Source: Labrys okinawensis (GTDB taxonomy: Bacteria > Pseudomonadota > Alphaproteobacteria > Rhizobiales > Labraceae). From it: a DNA stretch of 64,000 bases. The notes under the pieces are model-generated. The model had not been told where the DNA came from, ran no database searches, and worked only from the letters and a program-made list of their open reading frames with translations. Below are positions 46,087 to 53,703 of the stretch, in pieces; positions within the stretch are counted from its first letter, which is position 1, and each line of letters begins with the position of its first letter. The position numbers were made by a program, and so were the translations under genes. The DNA lies in assembly GCF_002982075.1 (NCBI RefSeq), contig NZ_PUEJ01000010.1, positions 205,318 through 269,317 on the forward strand, given 5' to 3'.

Positions 46087-46105
46087 TGTGGACAAGTGTG
46101 GACAA
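46087..46105 (-). promoter_or_regulatory. Tandem DnaA-box-like sites upstream of dnaE
   Basis: On the minus strand TTGTCCACA occurs twice, exactly ten bases apart (46105-46097 and 46095-46087). Each differs by one base from the DnaA box TTATCCACA. One helical turn spacing on the same face suggests a protein-binding site, 150 bases before dnaE. Confidence 0.4.
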
Positions 46106-46112
46106 ATCTGGC

Positions 46113-46211
46113 TTAAACACCGCTCAGGAAGCTCGTCCACATGGCGAGCATGACCAGGAACAGGCTCATCGAAGCGATGGCGGCGAAATCTTCGGCGAAA
46201 CGCGTAAGCAT
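46113..46211 (-). CDS. 32-residue single-pass membrane peptide under an SOS box
   Basis: A short ORF on the minus strand, ATG 46211 to TAA 46113. A GAGGAG ribosome binding site lies about eight bases before the ATG. The peptide has a short amphipathic N-terminus (MLTRFAEDFA) and a hydrophobic segment over residues 10-29 (including SMSLFLVMLAMW), so it should span the inner membrane once. A perfect GTTC-N7-GTTC LexA box sits 31 bases upstream, just after a TTGACT -35, and a terminator isolates it from lolD. Size, topology and control resemble SidA, the SOS-induced division inhibitor of Caulobacter; homology is not shown. No terminator separates it from dnaE, so the transcript may continue. Confidence 0.7.
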   Translation of the reverse strand: MLTRFAEDFAAIASMSLFLVMLAMWTSFLSGV

Positions 46212-46236
46212 GATGTTCTCCTCTCTTCGATAGAGA

Positions 46237-46265
46237 CATCTTGTTCACGTTTTGTTCCGAGTCAA
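46237..46265 (-). promoter_or_regulatory. LexA-controlled promoter of the 32-residue peptide
   Basis: A perfect alphaproteobacterial SOS box occupies 46243-46257 (GTTC-ACGTTTT-GTTC on the plus strand). On the minus strand TTGACT (46265-46260) is followed by exactly 17 bases containing the box, then AAGATG (46242-46237). The -35 is strong, the -10 weak. LexA bound here would exclude RNA polymerase. Confidence 0.75.
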
Positions 46266-46383
46266 GCGCAGCGTCGCCGAACCGCCATCTTATGTCTCTC
46301 TTATGTTCCGCCGGCACGACGCAGGCGACCTCTGCCCGGAAAGCAGAGGGTCTGCATTTCCCATATCGATCAAGGACTTGGGG

Positions 46384-46410
46384 AAAACCAAAGCCATGCC
46401 CGGCTTTGGT
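46384..46410 (-). terminator. Intrinsic terminator of the lolC-lolD transcript
   Basis: On the minus strand ACCAAAGCC, six-base loop, GGCTTTGGT followed by TTTT. It lies about 60 bases after the lolD stop. A second GC hairpin (GCCCCGG...CCGGGGGC) lies between them. Confidence 0.8.
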
Positions 46411-46472
46411 CTCTGCGGCGTTTACCATAGTATGAAGCAGCCCCCGGGCGCCGGGGCATGGTGCCACAATCG

Positions 46473-47168
46473 TCAGTCGAGCTCGACGATGTGACCGTCG
46501 CGCAGGGTCACGCGGCGATCCATGCGCGCCGCCAGATCGAGATTGTGGGTGGCGATCAGAGCCGCCAAGCCTGACGCTCGCACCAGCGCGGTCAGCGTCC
46601 CGAAAACGTGATCCGAGGTGCCCGGGTCGAGATTGCCGGTCGGCTCATCGGCCAGGATAAGATGTGGCGCATTGGCGACCGCACGGGCGATGGCGACGCG
46701 CTGTTGCTCGCCGCCCGACAATTCGTTCGGCCGATGGCCGAAGCGCTGGCCGAGGCCAAGGAAGGTCAGCAGTTCTTCGCCCCGCTGGCGCGCCTCGCGG
46801 CGTGACAGGCCGCGGATCATCTGCGGCAGGATCACATTTTCCAGCGCCGAGAACTCCGGCTGGAGATGATGGAACTGGTAGACGAAGCCAATCGAATTGC
46901 GGCGCAGGCGGGTGCGGCCCGCATCGTTCAACTCGGCGGTCGAATAGCCGGAGATCAGCACGTCTCCGCCGTCCGGCCGCTCGAGCAGGCCGGCTGTATG
47001 GAGCAATGTCGACTTGCCCGCCCCTGAGGGCGCGATCAATGCCACCGACTGCCCCGGCATCACTGCGAGGTCTATGCCACGCAGAATGCGCAGTTCCGTT
47101 GGGCCCTGCTGGTAGCTGCGTTCGACCCCTCGCAGTTCGAGGGCCGGAACTTCACCCGACATGCTCAT
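46473..47168 (-). CDS. lolD: Lipoprotein-releasing system ATP-binding protein LolD
   Basis: 231 residues, MacB/LolD-type ATPase. Walker A APSGAGKST (46-54), Q-loop VYQFHHLQPEFSALENV, signature LSGGEQQRVAIARA, Walker B LILADEPTGNLD, and H-loop ATHNLDLA. It powers release of outer-membrane lipoproteins from the inner membrane. Three bases separate it from lolC. Confidence 0.96.
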   Translation of the reverse strand: MSMSGEVPALELRGVERSYQQGPTELRILRGIDLAVMPGQSVALIAPSGAGKSTLLHTAGLLERPDGGDVLISGYSTAELNDAGRTRLRRNSIGFVYQFHHLQPEFSALENVILPQMIRGLSRREARQRGEELLTFLGLGQRFGHRPNELSGGEQQRVAIARAVANAPHLILADEPTGNLDPGTSDHVFGTLTALVRASGLAALIATHNLDLAARMDRRVTLRDGHIVELD

Positions 47169-47171
47169 GGC

Positions 47172-48467
47172 TCAACCTCCCCTCAACGCTTCGACCGGGT
47201 CGAGCTTGGCCGCCCGCCAGGCGGGGTAGAGCGTGGCCAGGAAGCACAGGATCAAGGTGGTCACCACCACCACTGTCACTTCCGTCGGATCCGTCTTGGC
47301 AGGCAGGCGCGAGAGGAAATAGATCTCGGACGCGAACAATTGCGTATTGGACAGCCAGGAAATGAACTCCTGGATGTTCTCGATATAGCGGCACACCAAC
47401 AGCCCGAGCAGCAGGCCGAATATGGTGCCGAGCAGGCCGATCGCCATGCCGGTGATGAAGAAGATGCGCAGCATCGCTCCGCGTGTCGCGCCCATGGTGC
47501 GCATGATGGCGATGTCGGTCTGCTTGGACTGCACCAGCATCACCATGCTCGAGACCACGCCCAGTGCGGCCATGATCACCAGGATCAGCAGGATCATGAA
47601 CATCACGTTGCGCTCGACCTGGAGCGCCGTGAAGAAAGCCGAATTGCGCTGGCGCCAATCGACGATCGAGACCGGCCGCCCGGCCCCCGCCTTGATCGCC
47701 TCGCTCTCCGACTGCACATGATCGGGGTTCTCGATATAAACCTCGATCGCCGTCGCATCGCCGTCACGGTTGAAATAGGCCTGCGATTCCTGCAGCGGCA
47801 TGATCACGAAGCCGCTGTCGATATCGGACATACCGACCTCGAAGGTAGCGACCACCGGATAGACTTTCATGCGCGGCGTGGTGCCGAAGGCGGTCTGGTC
47901 TCCCTTCGGCGAGATCAGGGTGATGCCATCGCCGATCTGCAAGCCCAGCGAGGATGCAAGCCGGGCACCGATCACCACGCCCTGCCCCTGGTCGAAATTG
48001 TCCAGCGTGCCGTCCTTGATGTTGTTGGCAAGCCCCGGCAGGCGCTTGAGATCCTCGAGCTTCATGCCGCGCACCAAGGCTCCGCTCGCCGAGAAGGGCG
48101 AAGACACCAGCACCTGTCCTTCCACGAAGGGGACAGCCAGGGTCACGCCGGGCACCTTGGCGATGCGACTGGTGACCGCGTCGTAATCGGTCAGGGGCGT
48201 CTCATAGGGAGAGACGACGATATGGCCATTGAAGCCGAGGATCTTGGACTGCAGTTCCACCCGAAAGCCGTTCATCACCGACATCACGATGATAAGGGCG
48301 GCGACGCCAATGAGGAAGCTTAGAAAGGACAGGACGGCGATCAGCGAGGCCACGCCGCCCTTGCGATGCGGCATCAGATAGCGCAACGCCACCATCCACT
48401 CGAAGGCGGAGAAAGGCGGCGTTCCGGTCGGTTCCGACGATGTCGTGGCTGAAGCAGACGCGTTCAT
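47172..48467 (-). CDS. lolC: Lipoprotein-releasing system permease LolC/LolE
   Basis: 431 residues with the four-segment MacB/FtsX architecture: the first segment at about 36-70, a periplasmic domain of some 200 residues, then three segments to the C-terminus (VMFMILLILVIMAALGVVSSMVML; MRTMGATRGAMLRIFFITGMAIGLLG; VTTLILCFLATLYPAW). One gene of this type serves both roles in many alphaproteobacteria, so LolC or LolE (LolF) naming is arbitrary. Confidence 0.94.
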   Translation of the reverse strand: MNASASATTSSEPTGTPPFSAFEWMVALRYLMPHRKGGVASLIAVLSFLSFLIGVAALIIVMSVMNGFRVELQSKILGFNGHIVVSPYETPLTDYDAVTSRIAKVPGVTLAVPFVEGQVLVSSPFSASGALVRGMKLEDLKRLPGLANNIKDGTLDNFDQGQGVVIGARLASSLGLQIGDGITLISPKGDQTAFGTTPRMKVYPVVATFEVGMSDIDSGFVIMPLQESQAYFNRDGDATAIEVYIENPDHVQSESEAIKAGAGRPVSIVDWRQRNSAFFTALQVERNVMFMILLILVIMAALGVVSSMVMLVQSKQTDIAIMRTMGATRGAMLRIFFITGMAIGLLGTIFGLLLGLLVCRYIENIQEFISWLSNTQLFASEIYFLSRLPAKTDPTEVTVVVVTTLILCFLATLYPAWRAAKLDPVEALRGG

Positions 48468-48628
48468 GGCATTCCAGGTGGGGCGCGAGGCCCCTTACTC
48501 CGCGAGAATCGCGGCGTTTGCACGGCAAAAATTCAGCGATGCCCAGCTTTGCCACGGCTTTTTGACGCTCCAACCGAGGCACCTTCGACGAAGCGACACA
48601 GCGCCTTCTTTAATTAGTCCCTATAATT

Positions 48629-48656
48629 CAAATAGATACGAGAAATTCCTGATCAA
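48629..48656 (-). promoter_or_regulatory. Candidate lolCD promoter
   Basis: In an A/T-rich stretch of the 269-base proS-lolC gap, the minus strand has TTGATC (48656-48651), a 16-base spacer and TATTTG (48634-48629). It would give a leader of about 150 bases. The gap otherwise shows only the proS terminator. Confidence 0.4.
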
Positions 48657-48660
48657 TTAC

Positions 48661-48690
48661 AAAAATGCCGCGAGCGCAAGCCCGCGGCAT
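48661..48690 (-). terminator. Intrinsic terminator of proS
   Basis: On the minus strand ATGCCGCG, ten-base loop, CGCGGCAT followed by TTTT, 46 bases after the proS stop. Confidence 0.8.
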
Positions 48691-48736
48691 CGATGATATT
48701 CCCTTCCCCGGCCGAGGTGGGGCCAGGCCAGTCGAG

Positions 48737-50056
48737 TCACCCCACCAGCACGAGCGCATCCGATGGCGTCAGCAACTGGCGTTCGCCGGTGCGGCGGTTC
48801 TTCACTTCGACCTTGCCCTCCGCCAAGCTCTTGGGACCGACGATGATCTGCCAGGGCAGGCCGATCAGATCCATCTTGGCGAATTTGCCGCCAGGCCTTT
48901 CATCGGTGTCGTCGAGCAGCACGTCGATTCCCTTGGCGCCAAGCTGGAGATAGAGATCGCCGCAGGCCGCATCCACCGCACTGTCGCCCGGCTTGAGGTT
49001 GATCAGGCCGACCTTGAACGGCGCGATCGCTTCAGGCCAGATGATGCCGGCTTCGTCATGGCTGGCCTCGATGGCCGCGCCGGCGACACGGGTCGGACCG
49101 ATGCCGTAGGAGCCGCCGTGCACGGGAATGAGGGAACCGTCCGGCCCGGCCACGAGGGCCTTCATCGGCGTGGAATATTTCGTGCCGAAATAGAAGATAT
49201 GCCCGACCTCGATACCGCGCGCCGAAACCTGCTTGTCGGCCGGCAGGGCGTCGAAGGCCGCCTTGTCGTGCTTCTCCTCGGTTGCCGCATAGAGCGAGGT
49301 CCACTGGTCGACGACCGCTTGCAGCCCGGCCTTGTCGTCGAAATCCGTGCCAGCCGAAGGCGGCGCCATCGACAGATAGTCGCGATGGCAGAACACTTCG
49401 CTCTCGCCCGTCGACGCCAGGATGATGAATTCATGGCTGAGATTGCCGCCGATCGGGCCGGTATCGGCCACCATCGGAATGGCCGTCAGGCCAAGCCGCG
49501 CGAAGGTGCGCAGATAGGCCACGAACATCTTGTTGTAGGAATGCTGCGCGCCGGCCTGGTCGAGATCGAAGGAATAGGCGTCCTTCATCAGGAACTCCCG
49601 GCCGCGCATCAGGCCGAAGCGGGGGCGGATCTCGTCCCGGAACTTCCACTGGATATGGTAGAGGTTGAGCGGCAAGTCCTTGTAGCTGCGTACATAGGCA
49701 CGGAAGATCTCGGTGATCATCTCCTCATTGGTCGGCCCATAGAGCATCTCCCGCTCCTGGCGATCCTTGATGCGCAACATCTCCTTGCCGTAGTCGTCAT
49801 AGCGCCCGCTTTCGCGCCATAGATCGGCCGATTGGACGGTCGGCATCAGCAGCTCGATGGCGCCAGCGCGATTCTGCTCTTCGCGAATGATCGCATTGAT
49901 CTTGTTCACCACGCGCAGGCCAAGCGGCAGCAATGCATAGATTCCAGCCGCTTCCTGACGGATCATGCCCGCGCGCAGCATCAGACGATGGGAAACAATT
50001 TCTGCTTCCTTCGGCGTCTCACGCAGAATAGGCAGGAAATAACGGCTCAAACGCAT
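48737..50056 (-). CDS. proS: Prolyl-tRNA synthetase (short alphaproteobacterial form)
   Basis: 439 residues, without the large editing insertion of E. coli ProRS (572), as usual in alphaproteobacteria. Class II motifs: motif 1 around LPLGLRVVNKINAIIREE, motif 2 QIQWKFRDE-like (YHIQWKFRDEIRPRFGLMRGREFLMKDAYSF), and motif 3 GSYGIGPTRVAGA. The anticodon-binding domain is C-terminal (KVGLINLKPGD onward). ATG 50056 begins MRLSRYFLP; the longer open frame to 50248 is not typical. A tRNA-Pro gene lies 3.6 kb away. Confidence 0.96.
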   Translation of the reverse strand: MRLSRYFLPILRETPKEAEIVSHRLMLRAGMIRQEAAGIYALLPLGLRVVNKINAIIREEQNRAGAIELLMPTVQSADLWRESGRYDDYGKEMLRIKDRQEREMLYGPTNEEMITEIFRAYVRSYKDLPLNLYHIQWKFRDEIRPRFGLMRGREFLMKDAYSFDLDQAGAQHSYNKMFVAYLRTFARLGLTAIPMVADTGPIGGNLSHEFIILASTGESEVFCHRDYLSMAPPSAGTDFDDKAGLQAVVDQWTSLYAATEEKHDKAAFDALPADKQVSARGIEVGHIFYFGTKYSTPMKALVAGPDGSLIPVHGGSYGIGPTRVAGAAIEASHDEAGIIWPEAIAPFKVGLINLKPGDSAVDAACGDLYLQLGAKGIDVLLDDTDERPGGKFAKMDLIGLPWQIIVGPKSLAEGKVEVKNRRTGERQLLTPSDALVLVG

Positions 50057-50434
50057 AGGACAGACCTTCTCCAAACTGCCGGCGAACCTTAGCTGCGCCG
50101 GGTAACACATGTGGCGAAATCGCGATTCAGGATAAAAAGGCGCGCCTGATCGAAACCGCCGCACGCCTGTCCGGCAAATCGCTTGCGATCGCCAGTTCGT
50201 GGCAGCTTGACCCGATCCCTCGCAAAAACACAAGGGTAGGACCGCCAAAACCGCTATTATTTGGCAATTTATGGGCTCCGCGCGGCAAGCGTGATGAGAC
50301 CTGCCGGCTCATCACCTTGCGCATGAACGGCGCAGCCTAGCGAAACGACGCGCACAAATTTTAAGCAAAGATATTAATTTTGTGCCGATTGCTGCACAAA
50401 GACGTGACAAGCAAAAAAACTTCGTCTAGCGTCC
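50057..50434. other. Region upstream of proS, no convincing gene
   Basis: This holds the proS leader and promoter on the minus strand. Short open frames exist on both strands but none has a plausible ribosome binding site or a recognisable product. The part from 50340 to 50420 is markedly A/T-rich and likely contains promoters. Confidence 0.5.
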
Positions 50435-50655
50435 CTCCCGTCAACGACAGGGCATCCGAGCTCAGCGATGAGTAGAAGGAAGTCAGGGTCCAAGTCTTGG
50501 GAGGAAGCCCGCAGGCGCCGCCGGTGAATGAACCGTTGTCGAGCAGCCGTCCTGGCACTTCAAACAGCACAAAGATGCGTGAAGGAAGTCTCAGGAAGAT
50601 GGGTTAGGACGAGGTCTAGAATGAGGCGAGGCTCGCGAGAGCCTCGCCTTTTTTC
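50435..50655 (+). ncRNA. Candidate small non-coding RNA with intrinsic terminator
   Basis: An intergenic segment of about 220 bases ending in a textbook terminator: GGCGAGGCTC, loop GCGA, GAGCCTCGCC, then six T (50625-50654). A promoter is plausible just upstream in the A-rich stretch (GTGACA near 50404, TCTAGC near 50425; spacing 15, so uncertain). No long ORF is present; a 19-codon arginine-rich ORF starts at ATG 50468. The segment has several purine-rich GGAAG/GGAGG patches. I do not recognise it as SRP RNA, 6S RNA, tmRNA or RNase P RNA. The 5' end is a guess. Confidence 0.5.
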
Positions 50656-50974
50656 GCTGATGTTTGCGTAACGGCATGTTGCATCATGCGGGCTCGTCAT
50701 GACAATGGCATGACAATGTCGGATCGGCTGAACCTGCGTCGCAATGGCGACAGCGTCGCCGGTTGGAATCGGGTTTTCCCGTAGCAATTCCTGCGGCGCG
50801 GACCGCGGACTCGCCCGGAAGGACCCTGCCGCATCCCAACGCCGCTTCGCATTGTCTGCCCGACCGATTTACTTTAGCCTCTGCTGGCTGTGTGACGTGC
50901 GGCAAAACTGAGGCGAAGGCCGGCAGTTATCGGCGCCTCCCAGACCTGTATTGAGCACGTTGAGCCTGTGATCG
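50656..50974 (+). other. Leader region of cysG
   Basis: About 320 bases with no gene I can support. There is no cobalamin-riboswitch core or other recognisable aptamer. It should contain the cysG promoter. Confidence 0.45.
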
Positions 50975-52402
50975 ATGAGCCGTAATCCTGTCTCGCAACC
51001 CGCGCGCATCGCGCCGCTGGCGGTATTGCCGGTATTCTATCGCCTGACCGGCAAACCCGTACTGGTCATCGGCGCGACCCAGGCCGCTTTGTGGAAGGCC
51101 GAGCTTCTGGCCTCGACCGGCGCCGAAGTCCGCATCGCGGCGCCTGTGGCGAGCGACGCCCTGGCGCAATTATGCGCCCGAGAGGACGTGGCTGTCCGCC
51201 ACCTCGCCCGCTCCTGGCATGAGGCCGATCTCGACGGCATCACCCTGGTCGTCGCCGATGTCGAAGACGACGAGCAGGCCGCCCATCTTGCCGCCGCCAC
51301 ACGCCGGGCCGGAACGCCGGTGAACATCGTCGACCGGCCGGCCTTCTGCGATTTTCAGTTCGGCGCGGTGGTGAACCGCTCGCCCCTGGTGGTGGGCATC
51401 TCGACCGACGGCGCCGTTCCCGTCTTCGCGCAGGCGATCCGCAGCCGAATCGAGATGCTGCTGCCGACGGGCTTCCAGAAATGGGCGGAGGCCGCGCGCA
51501 ACTGGCGCCCTCTGGTGCAGGCGCGGGACCTCTCCCTTCAGGCCCGCAGAGCGATCTGGGAGCGTTTCGTCAATGCTGCCTTCCGCCACCCCGATCGCGT
51601 GCCGGGCGAAACCGAACGCGCCGGCCTTGTGACCGCGATCGAGCAGCAGGAAAGAAACCCGGCCGAGGGCAGCGTCGCCCTTGTCGGCGCAGGCCCGGGA
51701 GATCCCGAACTGCTGACCTTGAAGGCGGTACGTGCCCTGCAGTCGGCAGACGTCATCCTGCATGACGACCTCGTCTCGCAGGAAGTGCTCGACTTCGCGC
51801 GCCGCGAGGCCGAGCGCATCATCACCGGCAAACGTGGACATCGCCCGTCCTGCAAGCAGGACGACATCAACGCGCTCATGGTTTCACTGGCCCGCGACGG
51901 CAAGCGCGTGGTGCGACTGAAAGGTGGCGACCCCCTGATATTCGGACGGGCCGGCGAGGAAATCGCCGCCTGTCGCGCGGCCGGCGTCGCCGTCGAGGTC
52001 ATTCCCGGCATCACAGCGGCTTCCGGAGCTGCCGCGAGCCTGGAGGTCTCCCTTACCCATCGAGACCATGCCAGGCGCCTGCAATACATCACCGCCCATG
52101 CCAAGAACGGCAAGCTGCCGGACGATCTCGATTGGAAGGCACTGGCCGACCCTGCCGCCACCACCGCCATCTATATGGGCAAGCTTGTCGTCGCCGAGGT
52201 CGCCACGCGCCTGCTCGAAGCCGGCATGGCCGCCGATACGCCGGCCGTCATCGTGGAATATGCCACCCATGCCCGCGAGCGCCGCTTCCACACCACGGTC
52301 GGCGAAATGGCCGCTGTTTTTACCGCCAACCAGCTGGACGGCCCATGCATCATCCTGTTCGGGCAGGCCATGTCCGAGGCAAGGCCGGATGGAGCAAGCT
52401 GA
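50975..52402 (+). CDS. cysG: Siroheme synthase
   Basis: 475 residues combining both halves of CysG. Residues about 20-210 form the NAD-dependent precorrin-2 dehydrogenase/ferrochelatase (FYRLTGKPVLVIGATQAALWKAELL; NRSPLVVGISTDGAVPVFAQAIR). Residues about 225-465 form uroporphyrinogen-III C-methyltransferase (VALVGAGPGDPELLTLKAVRALQSADVILHDDLVS; KRGHRPSCKQDDIN; RLKGGDPLIFGRAGEE; PGITAASGAA). It makes siroheme for sulfite and nitrite reductases. No sulfite reductase genes follow here. Confidence 0.96.
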   Translation: MSRNPVSQPARIAPLAVLPVFYRLTGKPVLVIGATQAALWKAELLASTGAEVRIAAPVASDALAQLCAREDVAVRHLARSWHEADLDGITLVVADVEDDEQAAHLAAATRRAGTPVNIVDRPAFCDFQFGAVVNRSPLVVGISTDGAVPVFAQAIRSRIEMLLPTGFQKWAEAARNWRPLVQARDLSLQARRAIWERFVNAAFRHPDRVPGETERAGLVTAIEQQERNPAEGSVALVGAGPGDPELLTLKAVRALQSADVILHDDLVSQEVLDFARREAERIITGKRGHRPSCKQDDINALMVSLARDGKRVVRLKGGDPLIFGRAGEEIAACRAAGVAVEVIPGITAASGAAASLEVSLTHRDHARRLQYITAHAKNGKLPDDLDWKALADPAATTAIYMGKLVVAEVATRLLEAGMAADTPAVIVEYATHARERRFHTTVGEMAAVFTANQLDGPCIILFGQAMSEARPDGAS

Positions 52403-52513
52403 ACGGCTGCCTTCTGCGCGGTACAGCTTCCGTTAAGGAAAGATTTGCGACCATCGCGCCATGGTGGATTGCAGATTCGCGCCCGCCGGGCGCCTGAACG
52501 ACAGGAGTTTTTC

Positions 52514-52849
52514 ATGAAGAAATTGATTCTCGCGGCCGCCCTGGCCACGATCGGTTTTGCCGGCCTTTCCACCGGCGCCTCGGCCATGCCCGCCGTTCCG
52601 GCCATCGGCGCAGATGCCGGCATTGCCGAGACCGTAGCCTATGGTTGCGGGCGGGGCTATGTCCCCAATCGCTGGGGGCGCTGCGTGCCCAACCGCCCTG
52701 CTCCCGGCTACCGTCCCGGCCGCTTCTTTCCGGCCACTCCCGGTTATCGCCGCGGGCCGGTGCCGGCCAATCGCAGCGGCTACGGCCGGCCCTGCCCTCC
52801 CGGCACGCGTCTGGGCCCGCGCGGCGGCTATTGCCACCCCGTCTACTGA
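52514..52849 (+). CDS. Small secreted protein, GCG_CRPN-like
   Basis: 111 residues. Signal peptide (MKKLILAAALATIGFAGLSTGASA) is followed by a GCG_CRPN-type motif YGCGRGYVPNRWGRCVPN, then a proline/glycine/arginine-rich tail ending CPPGTRLGPRGGYCHPVY. The domain name refers to GCG and CRPN/CVPN motifs that precede low-complexity repeats in proteins common in Hyphomicrobiales. Four cysteines in the mature part could form two disulfides. AGGAG precedes ATG 52514. Function unknown. It faces a related gene on the other strand. Confidence 0.75.
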   Translation: MKKLILAAALATIGFAGLSTGASAMPAVPAIGADAGIAETVAYGCGRGYVPNRWGRCVPNRPAPGYRPGRFFPATPGYRRGPVPANRSGYGRPCPPGTRLGPRGGYCHPVY

Positions 52850-52878
52850 TCGGCACGAGGTTTCACCGCCTCACCAAG

Positions 52879-52907
52879 CCGGCAAGGACGATCCTTGCCG
52901 GTCTTTT
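52879..52907 (+). terminator. Intrinsic terminator after the first GCG_CRPN-type gene
   Basis: CCGGCAAGGA, loop CGA, TCCTTGCCGG, then TCTTTTG, about 30 bases after the stop. Confidence 0.85.
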
Positions 52908-52979
52908 GCTGTCGCCGGGGACGTTCGCCTCAAAGGCCAGCACCTGCATATTTTCGCGGTTTGGCCAGTCGAACCGGGA

Positions 52980-53366
52980 TCACCAGTCCGACACGCAGCG
53001 GCCGTACAGACCCGGATACCTGCCGGGCGGGCAGCGGCGCGGAAGGGCCCAATAGCGCGGGCCGTCGTAATAGCCAGGCCCGTCGAAGTAGCCCGGACTG
53101 TCGTAATAATAGCGACGCACATAATATCTCGGTGCCTCGGCATACCCGTCGTCGTAACGCGGTCCCCGATAGCCCCGGCTGTTGGGGACACAGCGTCCAT
53201 AGCTGCGGTAGTAATTGCGCGGGCAGCCATCCGCCACCGTTTGCAGCAGTGGATTTTCTGCGCCGGCTGCAGGCGCCAATGGCATGGCTGAAGCAGGCGC
53301 CGCAGCAAGGCCTGCTGAAGCAAGGCCCATGGCCGCAGCACAGGCAGCAATAACCCATTGTCTCAT
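52980..53366 (-). CDS. Second small secreted protein, GCG_CRPN-like, tyrosine-rich
   Basis: 128 residues from ATG 53366, with AGGAG upstream. Signal peptide to about residue 28 (ASAMPLAPA), then DGCPRNYYRSYGRCVPNSRG, which matches the pattern of the neighbour, a tyrosine-rich middle (RRYYYDSPGYFDGPGYYDG) and a C-terminal CPPGRYPGLYGRCVSDW. Both ends of the mature protein carry cysteine pairs in the same order as in the 52.5 kb gene, so the two are likely duplicates that diverged in the middle. Convergent with that gene. Confidence 0.7.
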   Translation of the reverse strand: MRQWVIAACAAAMGLASAGLAAAPASAMPLAPAAGAENPLLQTVADGCPRNYYRSYGRCVPNSRGYRGPRYDDGYAEAPRYYVRRYYYDSPGYFDGPGYYDGPRYWALPRRCPPGRYPGLYGRCVSDW

Positions 53367-53625
53367 CACACGCTCCTCGAGCCAATCCAGCGCGGTATAA
53401 CGCCGAGCAGGAAACGTTCGTTCCACGCAGCGGCGATCCCCCCTTCCAGTGTATGGCGGCAACCGGGGCATTCATAGACAGGCGGGAATTCTTCCTCATA
53501 TTTCTGGTTCGGCGCACCTCGCCTGCCCGCCCCGTGCATTTCGTGTCTCTCATATGACGAGAAACTGAAATCGGGGCTTGCGCATCAGAGCGAAAAACCC
53601 TATTCAGCCCACGCTCAATGAGCGT

Positions 53626-53703
53626 CGGAGCGTAGCGCAGCCCGGTTAGCGCACTAGTCTGGGGGACTAGGGGTCGGAGGTTCAAATCCTCTCGCTCCGA
53701 CCA
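53626..53703 (+). tRNA. tRNA-Pro (anticodon GGG)
   Basis: Full cloverleaf: acceptor CGGAGCG/CGCTCCG, D arm GCGC...GCGC, anticodon stem CTAGT/ACTAG around the loop CTGGGGG (anticodon GGG), T arm GGAGG-TTCAAAT-CCTCT, and encoded ACCA. A T-run (TTTTT) follows immediately. It reads CCC codons, frequent in this GC-rich sequence. Confidence 0.96.

Noticed and set aside
50356..50380. CtrA-like TTAA...TTAA pair
   Set aside because: Spacing is nine bases instead of seven and the flanks do not fit.
50468..50527. 19-codon arginine-rich ORF
   Set aside because: Has no clear ribosome binding site; kept only as a note within the candidate small RNA.
50760..50974. Cobalamin riboswitch before cysG
   Set aside because: A GGAAGGACCCTGCC stretch faintly resembles the B12 box, but the conserved core elements upstream are missing.
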